In this document: one piece after another, positions 23,001-35,600 of the stretch
Position numbering within the stretch: the stretch's first letter is position 1
How the letters are laid out: every line of letters begins with the position of its first letter
Assembly: GCA_047495785.1 (NCBI GenBank)
Contig: JBLDXI010000015.1
Coordinates: forward strand, 2,666,001 to 2,730,000
Source: Lepidodermella squamata
Taxonomy: Eukaryota > Gastrotricha
Direction of reading: 5' to 3'
DNA: 64,000 nucleotides
The notes under the pieces: model-generated
Told to the model about the DNA's origin: nothing
The model's input: only the letters and a program-made list of their open reading frames with translations
Database searches by the model: none
Made by a program: the position numbers and the translations under genes

Positions 23001-24297
23001 AGGCGGATTTCGCGAATCGGCTAACAACGGAAATTCTTGAATCTCGAGTTGAATCTTTACTCCATGAAGTTTCGTTACTTTCAAGCTCTAGGTTGGCTAA
23101 TACCGCAACCGGAGGCCGGTGCCGAATTGACAAGGTGAACTGAGCTCGAAAACCCGATTCGTCGAAGCATGGGAAAACGTTTCGAACCTTCCGATTTTCG
23201 AAATCAGTCAACATTGAAATATTGCCTGATTTTTGATCGAGAATACCAGCCTTAACTAAACCACCCTCACTAGGCTTTTTAATTAGTCCAGAATACCGCA
23301 TAGCTATTGTTATCGCTTTTCCAGCTTCAATTATCGACGCCATTTCGATGACGAAAAAATCGTTGTCTTCATATCGGAAACAACTCGCGATTTTTTGATC
23401 GATTTGTCCCGGTTCCGGGAAAACTTCCGTGTCCTCAAACGGGGACATTTTACTGTTACCGATTTGATTCGCCCGGCCGCATAAATCGATAAAACCGATC
23501 GAAATAGCCGATATGTTGAGTTCAACAGCGTGAAAAATTAAAAAATTAGTCGGCTGGTAAATTTTAGCTTCAATTATGATTTTGCCATCAAAAACCGGTG
23601 ATGATGATTCATCGTTGTTGTAAAAATACGGCGTTATCTCGATTACGTAATGAAAAGGCTGGACAGAACGAGGTAGACGCCGGGTTAACCATGGTTTAAG
23701 TGGGTCACGGTCTGGTTCCGGTTGAGTGGTGAAAATGATCGGCGCCCGGGTTTTCGGCTCCGGAACCGGGGTGGTTGTCGGCGGGGGGAAACCCGGGAAT
23801 TGAACACCGCGACTCTCGCAATGAGTTTTCGCATTCAAAATTACTGCAATAATACCGGCGATGGTTATAACCGTGGTGCCCACGAGGCTGTAGACTAGCA
23901 GGCAATGACTAGCGATCCCGACTTTACCCGGTTGCTTCAATTTCGCCCCGGCTATGCTTAACCGATGTCGGGACATTGACCTAGCCCTGGTATGCGATGG
24001 TACGTTCTGGATGATTATCCGGCCAGGGCTGATTGAGGGTGACCTGGTTCGGTGGGACCCTGATGGGGTGAGGAGTAGCCGGGTTTGGTTGGCTGATAGC
24101 GACGGTGATCGCATCGATTGGCGCCGTGACGAGTGGTACTTGGCCGCGCTGGGTGATGATACGGCGATCGATTTTCGGGTGACTACGGTCGGGGCGTCGG
24201 ATGGCACGGGCGAGGTAGGTGTGGTGGCGGGCTCTGGGCGCTGCTCTTCAATGGTCACCCTGGGTGAGACAGGCGATCCTCTTAACCCAGGTTTCAT
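20091..24297 (-). CDS. M1 aminopeptidase-like type II membrane protein, catalytically dead
   Basis: Eight exons (24297-22695, 22354-21936, 21882-21612, 21558-21410, 21358-21152, 20990-20629, 20575-20350, 20294-20091) join in frame to 1146 residues. A Ser/Pro-rich cytoplasmic tail of about 130 residues precedes one membrane segment (about 130-153). The M1 N-terminal, catalytic and ERAP1-C-like helical domains follow. The family GAMEN exopeptidase motif reads GFRTN (521-525). The HEXXH zinc site reads NLLVK (556-560) within a preserved context (KQWIGQLVTLNTWHDSWLREG), so both His ligands and the catalytic Glu are lost; only the later zinc-ligand Glu (579) remains. It cannot be a normal peptidase. 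A binding, scaffold or decoy role is likely, as for other inactive M1 homologues. A broken copy of its last exons lies at 9443-11205. Confidence 0.85.
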
Positions 24298-24899
24298 GCT
24301 TATTCCTCAAATTACACGCTAAAATCTAAAAAGAAATTAAAAATTAATTAAAAAAATTGAAGCGTATTTAGAAAATAAATTATATCATGTCTAATCGATA
24401 GATTAGAATGTGAGCCGATTTCGTGCTATCGACGGTCAATTTAGAAGTTGTATTTCAGCCCGCAGAGCGAATATCGATTCCAAGTATCGATTTCACAAAT
24501 CAGTGATTTGTTCCGATATCAGCAGTCAACATAGGGAATTCATCGGGTTCAACCGAGTAAAATACCGAAAATTACCGAAATTATCATTTACCATCGGGTT
24601 TTTCCGGGTTTCCCACCGTAAATACATTTTCTTCGGCTGAAACGCCGATTATAAGGACGAAAAGCTTGATTTTTCGGAAATTCGGGAAAAAATTCGGGAA
24701 ATTCGGAAATTTGCATAATTCAAGGGACAATTTTTTGCATAGATAAAAGGAAGGAAAAAGTTGAAATCGGTATAAAATGGAAATTTTTTATTACTATAAC
24801 CTCAATTTTGGTCGAGCAAATGTTCGAACTCGTTTATGATTTGATTTTACTCAACATTTACAATTCTAAGTTCGTAGTTGGAAATATTGTTGTTATTGT
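24298..24899. other. Intergenic interval between aminopeptidase-like gene and globin B
   Basis: AT-rich sequence. On the minus strand a TTTTTAG acceptor-like site lies close upstream of the aminopeptidase start. No other gene is supported. Confidence 0.35.
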
Positions 24900-26257
24900 T
24901 TATGAATGTATTTCATGCCCATCCTCTTGTAAATCAGGTCTCGATCGGCTATTGCTGTTGCCGCTGCTGCGGCGGCGGTACGTGAACGGAAACAGGTCGG
25001 TTTTGATTTTGCTTTTATTGCCATCCTTTCCGGTTGCCTGTTGGCCGCCGCTGCTGTTAGCCTGCTTCTTGCGATTAAGCAGAAACGCGTTCACGGCGTA
25101 GTACCACGGCACTTTTTCCGGCGGCGCGGCTGCTTCCTGAAGCGTAGCCGCGTCCATCTGCTCGAGAATCGACGTTATCGATGCGTTGCGGGGCAGTTTC
25201 GAATCGAAAAGTATGCCGCGGTAAATTTGCGCCGTCATAAATCGAAACAACTTTGCCCACGCTGAAGCAAAAAAAAAATAAACAAAAAATCTGGTAAAAT
25301 TTTATTTTAATTGGTACCATACCTATTTCAACCTGCTCAGTCCAGTGTATTCGAATTTCCTTCTTCCACACCGACAGAAGAGCCTGAAAAAAATTTGAAA
25401 ATTCAAAATTTAACTTAAAAACTTTGGCCAGATGCCAAGGAATTATTTAAAAAACATACACTTGTAATGTGAGTATCAGCCGTTTGATTAAAAAATTCAG
25501 GCTGGAGAAAAAATTTAAAAAAAAAATTAAAAAAAGCTGAGAATTCCCGGGCTTACAGTTAGTCCGTGTTCTCGGCCATGAGCTTGTCCAAGCTATTAAA
25601 AGAAAAATTCTAAAAAAAATAGAAATAATCATCTGAAATTACCGAGTATAAGAGTAAAGCCATTTTCATCGGCCCACGTTGAAGTTCGAGTTCTTTTGAA
25701 CTATTCTCATCAGCCGTCGAGGCCGTTTCATTGGTCAGATAAACGATTTCTTCCACAATGGCGCCAACACTTTGAATGATTCGACTCGCATGCTCTATTA
25801 AAAACTTTAATTTTCCCAAAAATTATTGAAAAAATGAAAATTACGGCGGTATAACGGTAATTTGTGCAGGCGATCTTGCGGCAGATTTCTAAACGGAAAC
25901 ATAGCCTTGATTTCGGGACATTCCATCATGCGATCCAGGACGCATAGCCCAACTGCTGTGTGATCGGCACTGATCATGTTCCAGGTCGCTGCGACCATGC
26001 GACACTCGCTCAGCGTCAAATCAGGCTTCATATTCTACCTCAAAAAATTATTAAAAAAAAATTAAAAGTTAAGAAAAATTGCTTACGTCAATAGCGAATG
26101 ATTTGCTTTTCGCTCGTTGTAGAGCTGCCTTGTTATTGTAATCTTCTTTGCCTTCAACTGTAGCTAGAATCGCCCCGGCACTAACAGCAGGGTGGACAAC
26201 ATTCGGCCCGTGGCCATCGGGGTTCAAAACGTATGCCTTTTGACATCCGTTGCCCAT
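24900..26257 (-). CDS. Globin with acylation signal and C-terminal extension (globin B)
   Basis: Seven exons (26257-26087, 26034-25845, 25794-25643, 25592-25557, 25501-25460, 25383-25323, 25261-24900) join in frame to 337 residues. The first residues MGNGC form an N-myristoylation plus adjacent palmitoylation-type signal, so the protein is probably membrane-tethered. A leader of about 57 residues precedes the globin fold. The A-helix Trp (MVAATWNMI), the CD-corner FPFRN, distal His E7 (QHASRIIQ), proximal His F8 (TADTHIT) and H helix (WAKLFRFMTAQIY) are all present. A basic, Ser-rich tail of about 90 residues follows. The family binds haem and O2 or NO. The start is chosen at MGNGC because globin A starts identically. 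It lies 131 bp downstream of globin A on the same strand. Confidence 0.85.
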
Positions 26258-26284
26258 ATCGAGGAGTAAAAATGCAGGTTTATT

Positions 26285-26300
26285 TGTGTCTGAAAATGTG
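26285..26300 (-). promoter_or_regulatory. TTTTCAG acceptor upstream of globin B
   Basis: On the minus strand TTTTCAG (26296-26290) lies about 33 nt upstream of the globin B start. An AATAAA-type polyadenylation signal for globin A precedes it by under 100 bp. This layout matches downstream genes of trans-spliced operons, but an ordinary 5'UTR intron would look the same. Confidence 0.45.
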
Positions 26301-26388
26301 GCGAGTTTATCAACTTCAAAACACACTCGAATCGATTAGAATTAAGACAAATTTTCACATGATGAAGCCATATAATTTATTATATTTT

Positions 26389-27272
26389 TCAAGGTTTTTT
26401 ACGCAGCGATCTTTGAGCCTGTTTCCTGCCCATCAATGCAGCGGTCACGGTTGAATAAATGCCCGCAACTGGTTTGCTACTCAGAACCGAGCTGATTTTG
26501 CGTTTGTTCCTTGTCAATTCCGAGTCGAAGACGAGGCCACGGTAAATCTGATTAGCCATAAATCGGAACAATTTAGCCCACGCCAATTCGACAACAGGGT
26601 TCCACAGCTCGCCGAGATCTTCGCGCCAAACGGTCATCAGAGCGTGAACTACGTGGGTGTGAGTGATTTTTAGGAAAAATTCCGGCGTCATGCCGTGAAT
26701 TCGGCCGTGAGCTTGCCCGATTGAATACAAAAGAAGGCCGATTTTCATAGGACCTCTAAAATCTCGTTGTGAATCTGTACTGCAAGCTGACGGTCGACCA
26801 ATATCCATATACCTAGAAAAAAAATTAAAATTAAATTGAATTTGTGAAAAATTTTGAAAATTTTTGAATATTATTTGAATTTTATTTGAAAAATTTCAAC
26901 TCACTCAAGCTCGTCTACAACAGCCGCGACGCATTCAACGACGCGTGTCGAGTGGTCACGGTAGAGTGGGACTTTGTACAGGCAGCTATTCGGGACATTT
27001 TTGAACGGAAAAATCGCTTTAATTTCCGGCGATCGCATGATCAGGTCGAAAATTCGCAGTCCCTTCGAGTTATGTTCATGATTAATCGCTTGCCAACTCG
27101 AGACAATAATTTTACGCTCGTGAGTCGACAAATCTGGTCTCATCATCTGAAAATCTCGAAATATTAAAATTTTGAAATTTGAAATTTCAAAGCCACTCAC
27201 ATCCATGCTATTATGAACCAGAATCGAAGAGGACGAGCTCGAATTTTTTAAAGCTGTGCAACCATTGCCCAT
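26389..27272 (-). CDS. Globin with N-terminal acylation signal (globin A)
   Basis: Three exons (27272-27201, 27146-26905, 26812-26389) join in frame to 245 residues; both introns have GT-AG ends. It starts MGNGC, a likely myristoylation/palmitoylation signal, then a Ser-rich linker. Globin landmarks are Trp42 in helix A, Phe70/Phe72 at the CD corner (FPFKN), distal His89 (RDHSTRVV), proximal His158 (HTHVVHALM) and an H-helix (WAKLFRFMANQIY). A short basic tail ends the protein. It is a paralogue of globin B, with which it shares an exon boundary after the acylated leader. It is probably a membrane-associated globin for sensing or redox chemistry rather than bulk O2 transport; that role is inferred. 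A TTTCAG site lies 33 nt upstream of the start codon. Confidence 0.85.
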
Positions 27273-29645
27273 GATTGAGATATAACTTCGGCATACAAAT
27301 TTGACTGAAATAAAATCAATTTTCTCATTTAAATTGCGGCTTTATAACTGCCGGCTCATGCTGTTGATGAGTGATAGTTCACGTGTTGATACACCCGCGC
27401 GGCATTTTTTTGCGTTTCACCCGCATCGAAGACCCGCATCGCCCGCAATGGCGCACTTCAATTCGCACTCACAGCGTCGATAATCCACCGCGCCCATCTA
27501 ATAAACAGTCAATTAATTTTTGCGGGCGAACAAGATGATGACAACCGCCGCTGAATTTTGTCAATTGAATAGCCTCAAGTTCCGGTGATGCGAGGGCGAA
27601 GCCGGTTCCTAGGGCTATGCATTTTTTTGGGAATCACGTGTTAACAGCGGAAAACATGGAAATTTTCGAACATTCCTATACTATACTGCGTCAGTTCAAC
27701 AAAGAATCGGAAAAATTTCACTCCCTCGTTTACGACTCTTTTGTTGATTCATGTTATTTATTTTTCAAGGTTAACTGCTGAAAAAATAACCGTTTGTAGG
27801 ATTTCTGAGTGATTTTAAACGATTTGTACAGCCAATTTAATCCAGAACGATATTTTGAAAATAATGTATCCCAGAAGTCGCTCAAAAGCTTGGTCAAAAT
27901 AAGGTTTGAAAGGCAATCAAATAATTACCATCAATCAATATCTGGTGTAGAAACTGCCAGTGGCTTCTGTTTATCGTTCTAGTAATTTTGTTTTTCCTCA
28001 ACATCAGTTCATATCTTTTGGAAAGAGTTCCAGATTTCGACCAATTCAATCCGGTTATATCTGATTGCTAATTGATTGATTGATAAATTAAAATTGTTAC
28101 CATTGCCGCCGATCAAGGAAACGCATGATAATTCATTGTTGTAGCGTGGTCTCATTTCGGACAAAAACATGCTTCTCAAGATTAATGAATTTTAGAACGC
28201 ACTTGGCACCTTGGGCCTCTGAACCCCTGTTCGGTTTTCACGTTTTGGTGACATAAATAAGAAGGCTATTTTTTTATTTCGAACGGTAATTTATGCCTAG
28301 GGGGGTTTAGGGTATAAATTCATATTCAAAGCTAAAAATGTCCGGAATGAGATCACGTTATACAGTGCTGAAAATAACAAAGCCAATTCTCTCGCCGGAT
28401 GCGCCGGATATTGCATTCTTTTGAAGTTGAATATTTTTTAGCTGCGGGAATATTCAATCGATTTTTTGGCAGCACCTATAGAGGGGTACGCGCAATTCCC
28501 GGCAATGTGTATATAAACACTGGTCACGCATTGAAAATATGGTCTTGCTGGATAGCAATGGTAGGCGCGGCCATGAATAATGAATGGATGGGACGCTCGT
28601 CTTTCATTCATGCCGAATGGCGTAAATAATACCAAGTGCCAGGTTTTTCAGCCTACTGCAGTCAAACCCCATGGCGAAAATACGAGCGCGCGGTATACTC
28701 GCCACAATTTTCTCCTTTAAAACGTAGCTTTTTCAAAATTGGAAAAGTATTTTGTTCAACGTGCATTTTTTCAACACCAATCTCTTCTCTAATCGCGAAA
28801 TTTTGATTCGTTCATTTTTACGAAATTTTTATATCATTTTTACGAAATGAACCGATATAGGCATGAAATACTCTCGTCGTTGACTAACCCGTTTTAAGCC
28901 TGCTTACGCCATTTTTATGGCAATAGGTGATAGATAAAAAAGTCGCATAAAAACAACGAAAAGCATATAACGAGTTATTCAGCGACATAGTCACCATTAG
29001 CTGTGTTTGCTTTTTTTTACGACACGCGGCTTGACCCAGACTCGACCAGGGCAGTCAACTAGAGAACTCAAGCACTTCAACTCAGGCGTAAAATCGCGAA
29101 AAATATGTTTTAGGTGCCAAAATATATTTGCTGTCGAGCGAAGAGCTTGCTGTTGGGCGAAAAATGGTTTTTTTTGCTATCAATAAAAAGGTTGACCTTA
29201 AAATTTATGTACAGCTTAATTAACCCTTGAATAGCTTGATTAGCAGCGTAACTATCTCATTATCGCATCTCCGTTATCTGGGTTTAAGCTCACTCAGAAA
29301 TTTTAGATTGGGTAAAAGGTAGACAGAACAATCTTATCGCTAAACAAGCTCAAATATCGAATTGATACGTTTTTTTTGTTCATGATAAAGCTTGTTGTTC
29401 CCTCGGTAAAGCTATCGCGAAAATAAACCGAGATTATTTGTTATTAGTAAAAAGTTGCGAAAATATTACATTATATAAAAATCCACCTTAAAAAACGTCA
29501 TTTTATTCAATTATCTGAATTTATTTCGCTACCTTTTATTTTTTTGATTCACCCTATTCTTCTGATTTAATTTCCACTTTTCATGCATTTTAGGATGACA
29601 GAGTAAATTAGTTAACTGAATTGCACAGCGGAATGGTTAAATTTC
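27273..29645. other. Intergenic interval
   Basis: Sequence upstream of both globin A (minus) and the glycosyltransferase (plus). Apart from the small element at 28144-28358 no gene, repeat or RNA is supported. Confidence 0.4.
28144..28358. mobile_element. 215-bp MITE with TA target site
   Basis: Ends GCGTGGTCTCATTTCGGACA and ACGTGATCTCATTCCGGACA (inverse) agree at 17 of 20 positions and are flanked by TA. The body has no coding capacity. It is a Tc1/mariner-type miniature element by target site. Confidence 0.6.
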
Positions 29646-32600
29646 ATGAATTTCACTAGAATTTTTCGGTGCTGTCGCCATTTTCCTTACCTGCGTTTCA
29701 TCCTAACCGTGTCTGTTCTATGCAATCTATGGGCACTTTACGCATTTCTTCGTCCGAACCGAAAATTCAACCTGATTTTAAGCGGTAAACCGCCTAATGG
29801 TTCACCTCGAAATTCTACCTCAATCGCCTGGCTAGATAATCTCATCGATGCAAGCCCTGCAGGGTCGTTGCAGGTCTATCTGCCAGAAAATCGCGCCTTC
29901 ACGCTGCCGCCAGATGAAAAATGTCAACTAGTCACAGGAAAACGAATCGTGGCGACCTACGCCTCACACGGCCGTTACGTCGCAAGTGCCCAAATTCAGT
30001 GCCAAAATGCTGTGGCAATTCGTGGCATCGATGCTTGTCTCGTGGTAATGCCGAAATTTATGGATGAGGCGTTTTACAAGCGGAATATCGCGAAAATACT
30101 GTCTATCGAACGAGGTGCTGGGCTTTGGTTGTGGAAGCCTTATGTTATTTTGAAAATTATGCTCGAAATGACCAAGGATGATGTTTTGCTCTATATGGAT
30201 GCTGATAAATACCTGGTATACAACCTCGAGGAATATGTCTGTCTACAGGTGAATTTTCATTTATTATTTATTAGCTAAATTAGATACTCTAAATTGAGGC
30301 TTCAACTTTAGATTTTCCCAGTATATAGGTTTTTTGAAATTATAGTTCTTTATTTATTAATTTTTTAACTGATAGAGGGCGTTCCTGATCTAGCAACTTA
30401 TTTCACCCAACCGTGCACTCGCTCAATTTCTTCGCCCAATTTCCCATCCGCCCAGCCAATTCACTTACCACTACAATTTAAATTTCACACACACATACAA
30501 GACGCACCTTAATCTTCGTAGCCCCAGGGGACGGTGGTGATATTCTATTTTCCGATACTATTGATTGCGGCTCCAATCCAGGTAAACTAAGGAGCGAGGT
30601 TCCGGCGAAGCGACGGGTGCGCTGATAGGGCCATTTGACGCCGCGAAAGAGTGCGTTATGAAAGCAAGCTGAGCCGGACGGCTTCTCGGTCAACAGTTTA
30701 TTCTTCGGCGGCCTACCGTGTTTACTACCGCGTTCTACCACTTCATACTATCTGTTTGCATAGCGGCGGTACAGTTACAATGAGTAGCAATTAAACGCGC
30801 GGAAATATTAAGGTGGGTTAATAAGGTATGGCTTTTTTAATGGCCGCAATGTTTTTTGTCACATTAAAAAGGTGGGCAATAAAAATCACTTTTGGCAAAT
30901 TTTTTTTTGCAATCTTTGCGAACCTAGCTTATATTTCATTTCAACAGTAAGCAATTTTTCAACCGATATTAATCTGATGAACACCAACATCAGCAACATC
31001 AACAAGAAAATAAACAGTTCATCGCGTGCGCGTGCAAACAATTTCTAATTTAATTTAATAAGTAGGTTGGGCGAATTGAAAGTTGGGCGATTAAGCTGAA
31101 CGAGTGCGCGGTTGGGTGAATCATGTTGAACGGGAATCACCCAACTGAGAGTACGAGGTAGGTTACCGTAAATTGGGGCAAAATGGCCGCGGGAAAAAAA
31201 TGACCCCTTGTTTTTTTCGCATTTTTACACGTTTCAAAGGGTCCTGATTCCGATTTTATAGGAAGCTCATTTTGCCCCAGGTTTGGGGCAAATTGGACAG
31301 GTGTTTTGGGGCTAATTGGCCATCCTTATCCTTATAATGGGTTTTTAATATTTGATGATTGTGAGGGTTGAATGGTCGAGTGGTAGTAATCTGCAGTATA
31401 TGCGTGTCTGAGTCATATGGATGGCGATGGTTCGAGTCCTGCGGCGGCGGCATTTTTTTTACTCTGCTAAATTTTTTTGTAATTTATTATTATTTATGGA
31501 TCTTTTATCAGCATTTTGTCGATGTAATGTCAGTCATTTCCGCTCCCGTGACTGTATCGCTCGATGAAGACATGATTTATATTTGATCCTTTTGTATTGA
31601 ATATTGAAATATTAAGATTTTAACAAACTTTTCGTAAGATCTTTATTATTACTCTTCAACTGCCAACAAACGAGAGAAAAATATATGAATTGCCAACAAT
31701 TAGGCCAACAAGAATTGCATAGGAGTAGATATCACATGTTTTCAATGGAATCTGATCGTAGTTATCACAAGCCGTGTAAATCAGCTAGAAAGACGACGGA
31801 GATTTCATGAAGGTCGATATCGATGCAGAACGCCATCGATAACATTGACGCGAAAATTAGGCGGAGGTCCCTTGAACGGCAACCCTCGCTGAATCACAGA
31901 ATAATAATGATCGGAACCATTATAGGCTAGGTGAAGCTGACGATCCGTAGTTAGGCGGCTACCAAACGCCGGAAATACGCAAGAGGACGAATAGTTGTGA
32001 ACTATTACGTCGACTTGATATAATCGAGCGAAGGCGACCAAAGTGTCGTTGTCGCCCCATGTTTCGGCATTACTGGCATCAAAGCCATTGGACAGGGATA
32101 GAACTGCAAATTAAAGAAGAAATAGCCATATTAAGATCATTTTGTAACCCAAGTTTAGGAGGCTTCTTACCTCTTTCAGTTAAAGTGGCTAATTTATCTT
32201 CTTCCACGCCGGTTAAGACATCGATGAATAATAGCGGATTGTCCAAAATATACGACACAACATTTGACAATATCTCGTCAGTCTGTTCAAAGTTGCCTCG
32301 CAGCTGATGATTGAGGGCGTGAAATTGGCACCCACTGTAATGACATTTAAAATTATTACTGAAAAATTACATTATGATCGGCGTTTACCCGTCAGCCGGA
32401 ACGTTGACGAGAATCAAATCAAATGGTCTGAGGCGCTTTTTCAACAGCGTCAATCGTTTATCAGCGCCGGGCACTAACTTCACTTTTGGACCGGGTTTCT
32501 TCTTTGATGGGCGGCCGCGAGATTTCGACGGGGTGGCGGAAGATTTGATGGGTAATTCGTCAACAATTAAATTGGATTCGTTGTTATTTTCGTCGTCGAT

Positions 32601-35600
32601 TTCTGGCAGCTCTGATGTTACCGATGGCGGCTGAACGATATCTTCAATTGTCGAGGACGCTTTTCGTTTACGCTTTCGACTAGCTTTACGCGAAACAATG
32701 GTAACGTTGTCATCGTCGTCTAATTCAATTGTTGACGAGCGACGATTCCTTTCTGTCTCTTTGCGCTCCCTGATTTTAGCCAGATCCTCGACGGATATGC
32801 TCGTTCCAGGCTCCAAGCGGTGCTGACAATCCTTTTTCTTCTTTGTCACAACGCTTTTCTTCATATTTTCCTGCAGAAGTTTCAATATCGATTGACCGAT
32901 ATCAGTTTCCATCAGCTCTACTTTCGACTTTGGCATGTCATACGTCATCGTGATAGCGACCTTGCCATTAGAAGCATCAACCTTGACCTCCGGTAACAAC
33001 ACGGCGACATTTTCTAGGCCTTTATCCGCTTCAGGAATAATTGAATCTTCAAGTGCCTTGACCGGCAGGCGTGACAATCCTCGCTCCATGTCTACTGGCC
33101 AGATTCCGCAAGCTTCAAAACCGGCGATAATGTTGTGCAACTTGCTGCATGCCATGTTCCTTGTTCGTTTTCCCGCGGTTTTGACGCAGGTTATTTCATC
33201 GATGAGCTTCGTAAGCAGCGCCGGAAATGCTGATTTAGGTAAAGTCGTTTGATCGCGATGTGATTCCTTCCATTTTCGAAGGATCTTACGCCAGGCCTTT
33301 TTTAGTGGCCCAAAAAACGCCACATCGAGAGGCTGGCAGACGGAGGTTGCGTTAGGTGGAAGCAGTACGAATGAAATATCATGCTTCTCGCATAACTCGA
33401 GCACTTTGAATGACAAATGACTCGTCAAGTTATCGCCTATGACACACTTTTTGCCTTGGCCTTTCTTTAGATACGGAACGGCAATATTTACGAACCAGTC
33501 TTCAAATGTCGCCATTTCAAACCAGCCGCTTTTCGATATAGAAAATCTAGTCTTTGCCGGAGCTCCGTCGACCCAACTCTCTCGTAGCATTTTCTTAGAG
33601 CGGTAGCAAACGTAGGTAGGCAACATTGTACCGTCAGCGGCACCGCAAAACATAAGAGAAATGCTGGCTTTCGTTGAATTTAAGATACGTCCTGGACGTT
33701 TGGACTTGCGGCGAAAGACGAATTTCTTGCGTTTTCCTGGATCGTCAGTGACGTTAGTTTCATCATAGTTCACTATGAACCTAGGGTCCGCATTCTTCAG
33801 AGTTTGGCGAAGATTGGTATAAAAGACACTGAGTTTCTCTCTTGACAGTTCGGCCTTGGCTGTAGAAATATTTTGCCCAAACTTCTCGCCAATCTCCTTG
33901 TTATGGCGTTCCAGAAACCCGTAGTACCAGTCGACCCCTGGCAAATTGTCTTTAAAACGCACGACTCTTAATCCTTTACCGTCAAGATAAGATTTGACCA
34001 GCAAGCGGACGCCTTCGCCATCGAGAGGGAACCCGAAATCGGCTAGCATGCCTAAATATTTCATAACGGTACGTTCCACTTCATTAGAAAGTGCACACGG
34101 ACGACCCGATCCGACGAGTTCTGATTTCTTTGCTAAACGCTTCAAAGTGGAGCGGGGAAGTTTCATTTGGCCAGCAACTAGTGTAGCCGACTCACCATCT
34201 TGTACGCGCTTGATAGCAATTCGGAGGTCTTCATCGGTGTAGTTCCGGTAGCAGCGGCCACGCTTGGGGTTATACTTTCTAACCATCTAAATCTAAAGAC
34301 AGTAATAAGAATTGAATGCCACACGCCACCGGGGTTTAACATTAAAGATTGTAGATTGAGGAGATTCTCTTTCTCTTCTTTTGATCTGCTCAGCTTCAAC
34401 GTCGTCTTCAATTGACAATAACTTTGAGGTTGGCAACAACGCCGGTTCCATGGCCAGGGTTGTAACGTTGACCATCGACAATTGCGACCAGCCGATGTCC
34501 TGTGGCCCATAACGAATACAGTAACTGTGTTTGATTTTTTTTTACATGCCCGAGACAAGCGCGGTCTGAGCTGCGAATTACCTAACAAAATCCTACAGTT
34601 AGATAACAATGAGCCAATGTAAAGCGGACATGTATCACCTTGATAGCATTGCTGTCGTGGACGTTTGAAGGCTCACAGACGAATTCACAGATATCACCCG
34701 GAAAGCATTTCGCGTTATCAGCAATATGTTGACCAACAAGTAAAACAAAAATCATATCTGAAGGAACCTCGGTCTTAATCATTTTAGATCAGGACTTGAT
34801 CAGCGCAATCAAATTCTCCTGTTAAACAAATGAAATCAGGTGTGTAACCTATAACAAATACCAAAATATGAGCGTCACTCAAATACGTTCGAAACAAGGA
34901 GGGAATAACGGTACAATCAATGTTTTATTTATAATATTAAGACCAGGGCGTTGTGCGGCACGCAGCACACGCTTCGCAAGTCGATCTATTGAAGCGCGTC
35001 TCGCTCTTACGCTAACGTACGCACATTTCTTTATAGCGCCCAACTAATAGTTCAAGAGCAAATAATTATTGATAATTATTAAATGTTAATAATGTTTGGT
35101 TAACAAAACATTAGTTTTAATAATTTACTATAAATTACAAATGCTTTGATGTTAAATTGCCGCAGTATGGGCTCAAATTGCCCCCGTGTTTGAATTTTGC
35201 ATGGGGTAATTTGGCCACGATTACCTGGTCATACCTGTACCATCGCCCCGAGTCGTGCTTTTTTTTCCCGTAATCACAGAAGGCAACGACAGTCGGAAAA
35301 AATAACCTCTGTAGCCCTAGTCTTCGCGTTGGCTCCAGCTAATTCAATTAAAAGGGGTCATTTTTACCTGCCAAAACTCACCTCTGTGCAACAACATGCC
35401 GTGACCTCATTTCGGGACATACCTGGCTGAAAATTAGCAGGCTTGTAAAAGGCTTGTTGATAATTGTCCCCGTAAATTTTTGTAAAGTATTACCTTGTAG
35501 TTGTTGAGCTATCGATAAAAATGTGAAAACCTCAATTTTTGGCCAATTAGCCCCAAAGGTTCATTTTGCCCCAAATGACGGTATATAATATGGGCTCGTC

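Larger units (their letters stand above)
31167..35581 (-). mobile_element. Complete pogo-like DNA transposon carrying HIRAN and transposase-OTU genes
   Basis: The terminal inverted repeats CCGTAAATTGGGGCAAAATG (31167-31186) and CCGTCATTTGGGGCAAAATG (inverse of 35562-35581) agree at 18 of 20 positions. Both are directly flanked by TA, the Tc1/mariner/pogo target. A subterminal GGGGCTAATTGGCCA is repeated in inverse at both ends (31308-31322 and about 35540-35554). Total length is 4415 bp. Both encoded proteins read leftward: a HIRAN protein first, then the DDD transposase fused to an OTU protease. All frames are open and all splice sites canonical, so the element may be recently active. Confidence 0.85.

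Noticed and set aside
34178-34609. 143-aa minus-strand frame between HIRAN and transposase
   Set aside because: It overlaps HIRAN exon 2 in another frame and has no domain; the spliced HIRAN reading explains the region better.
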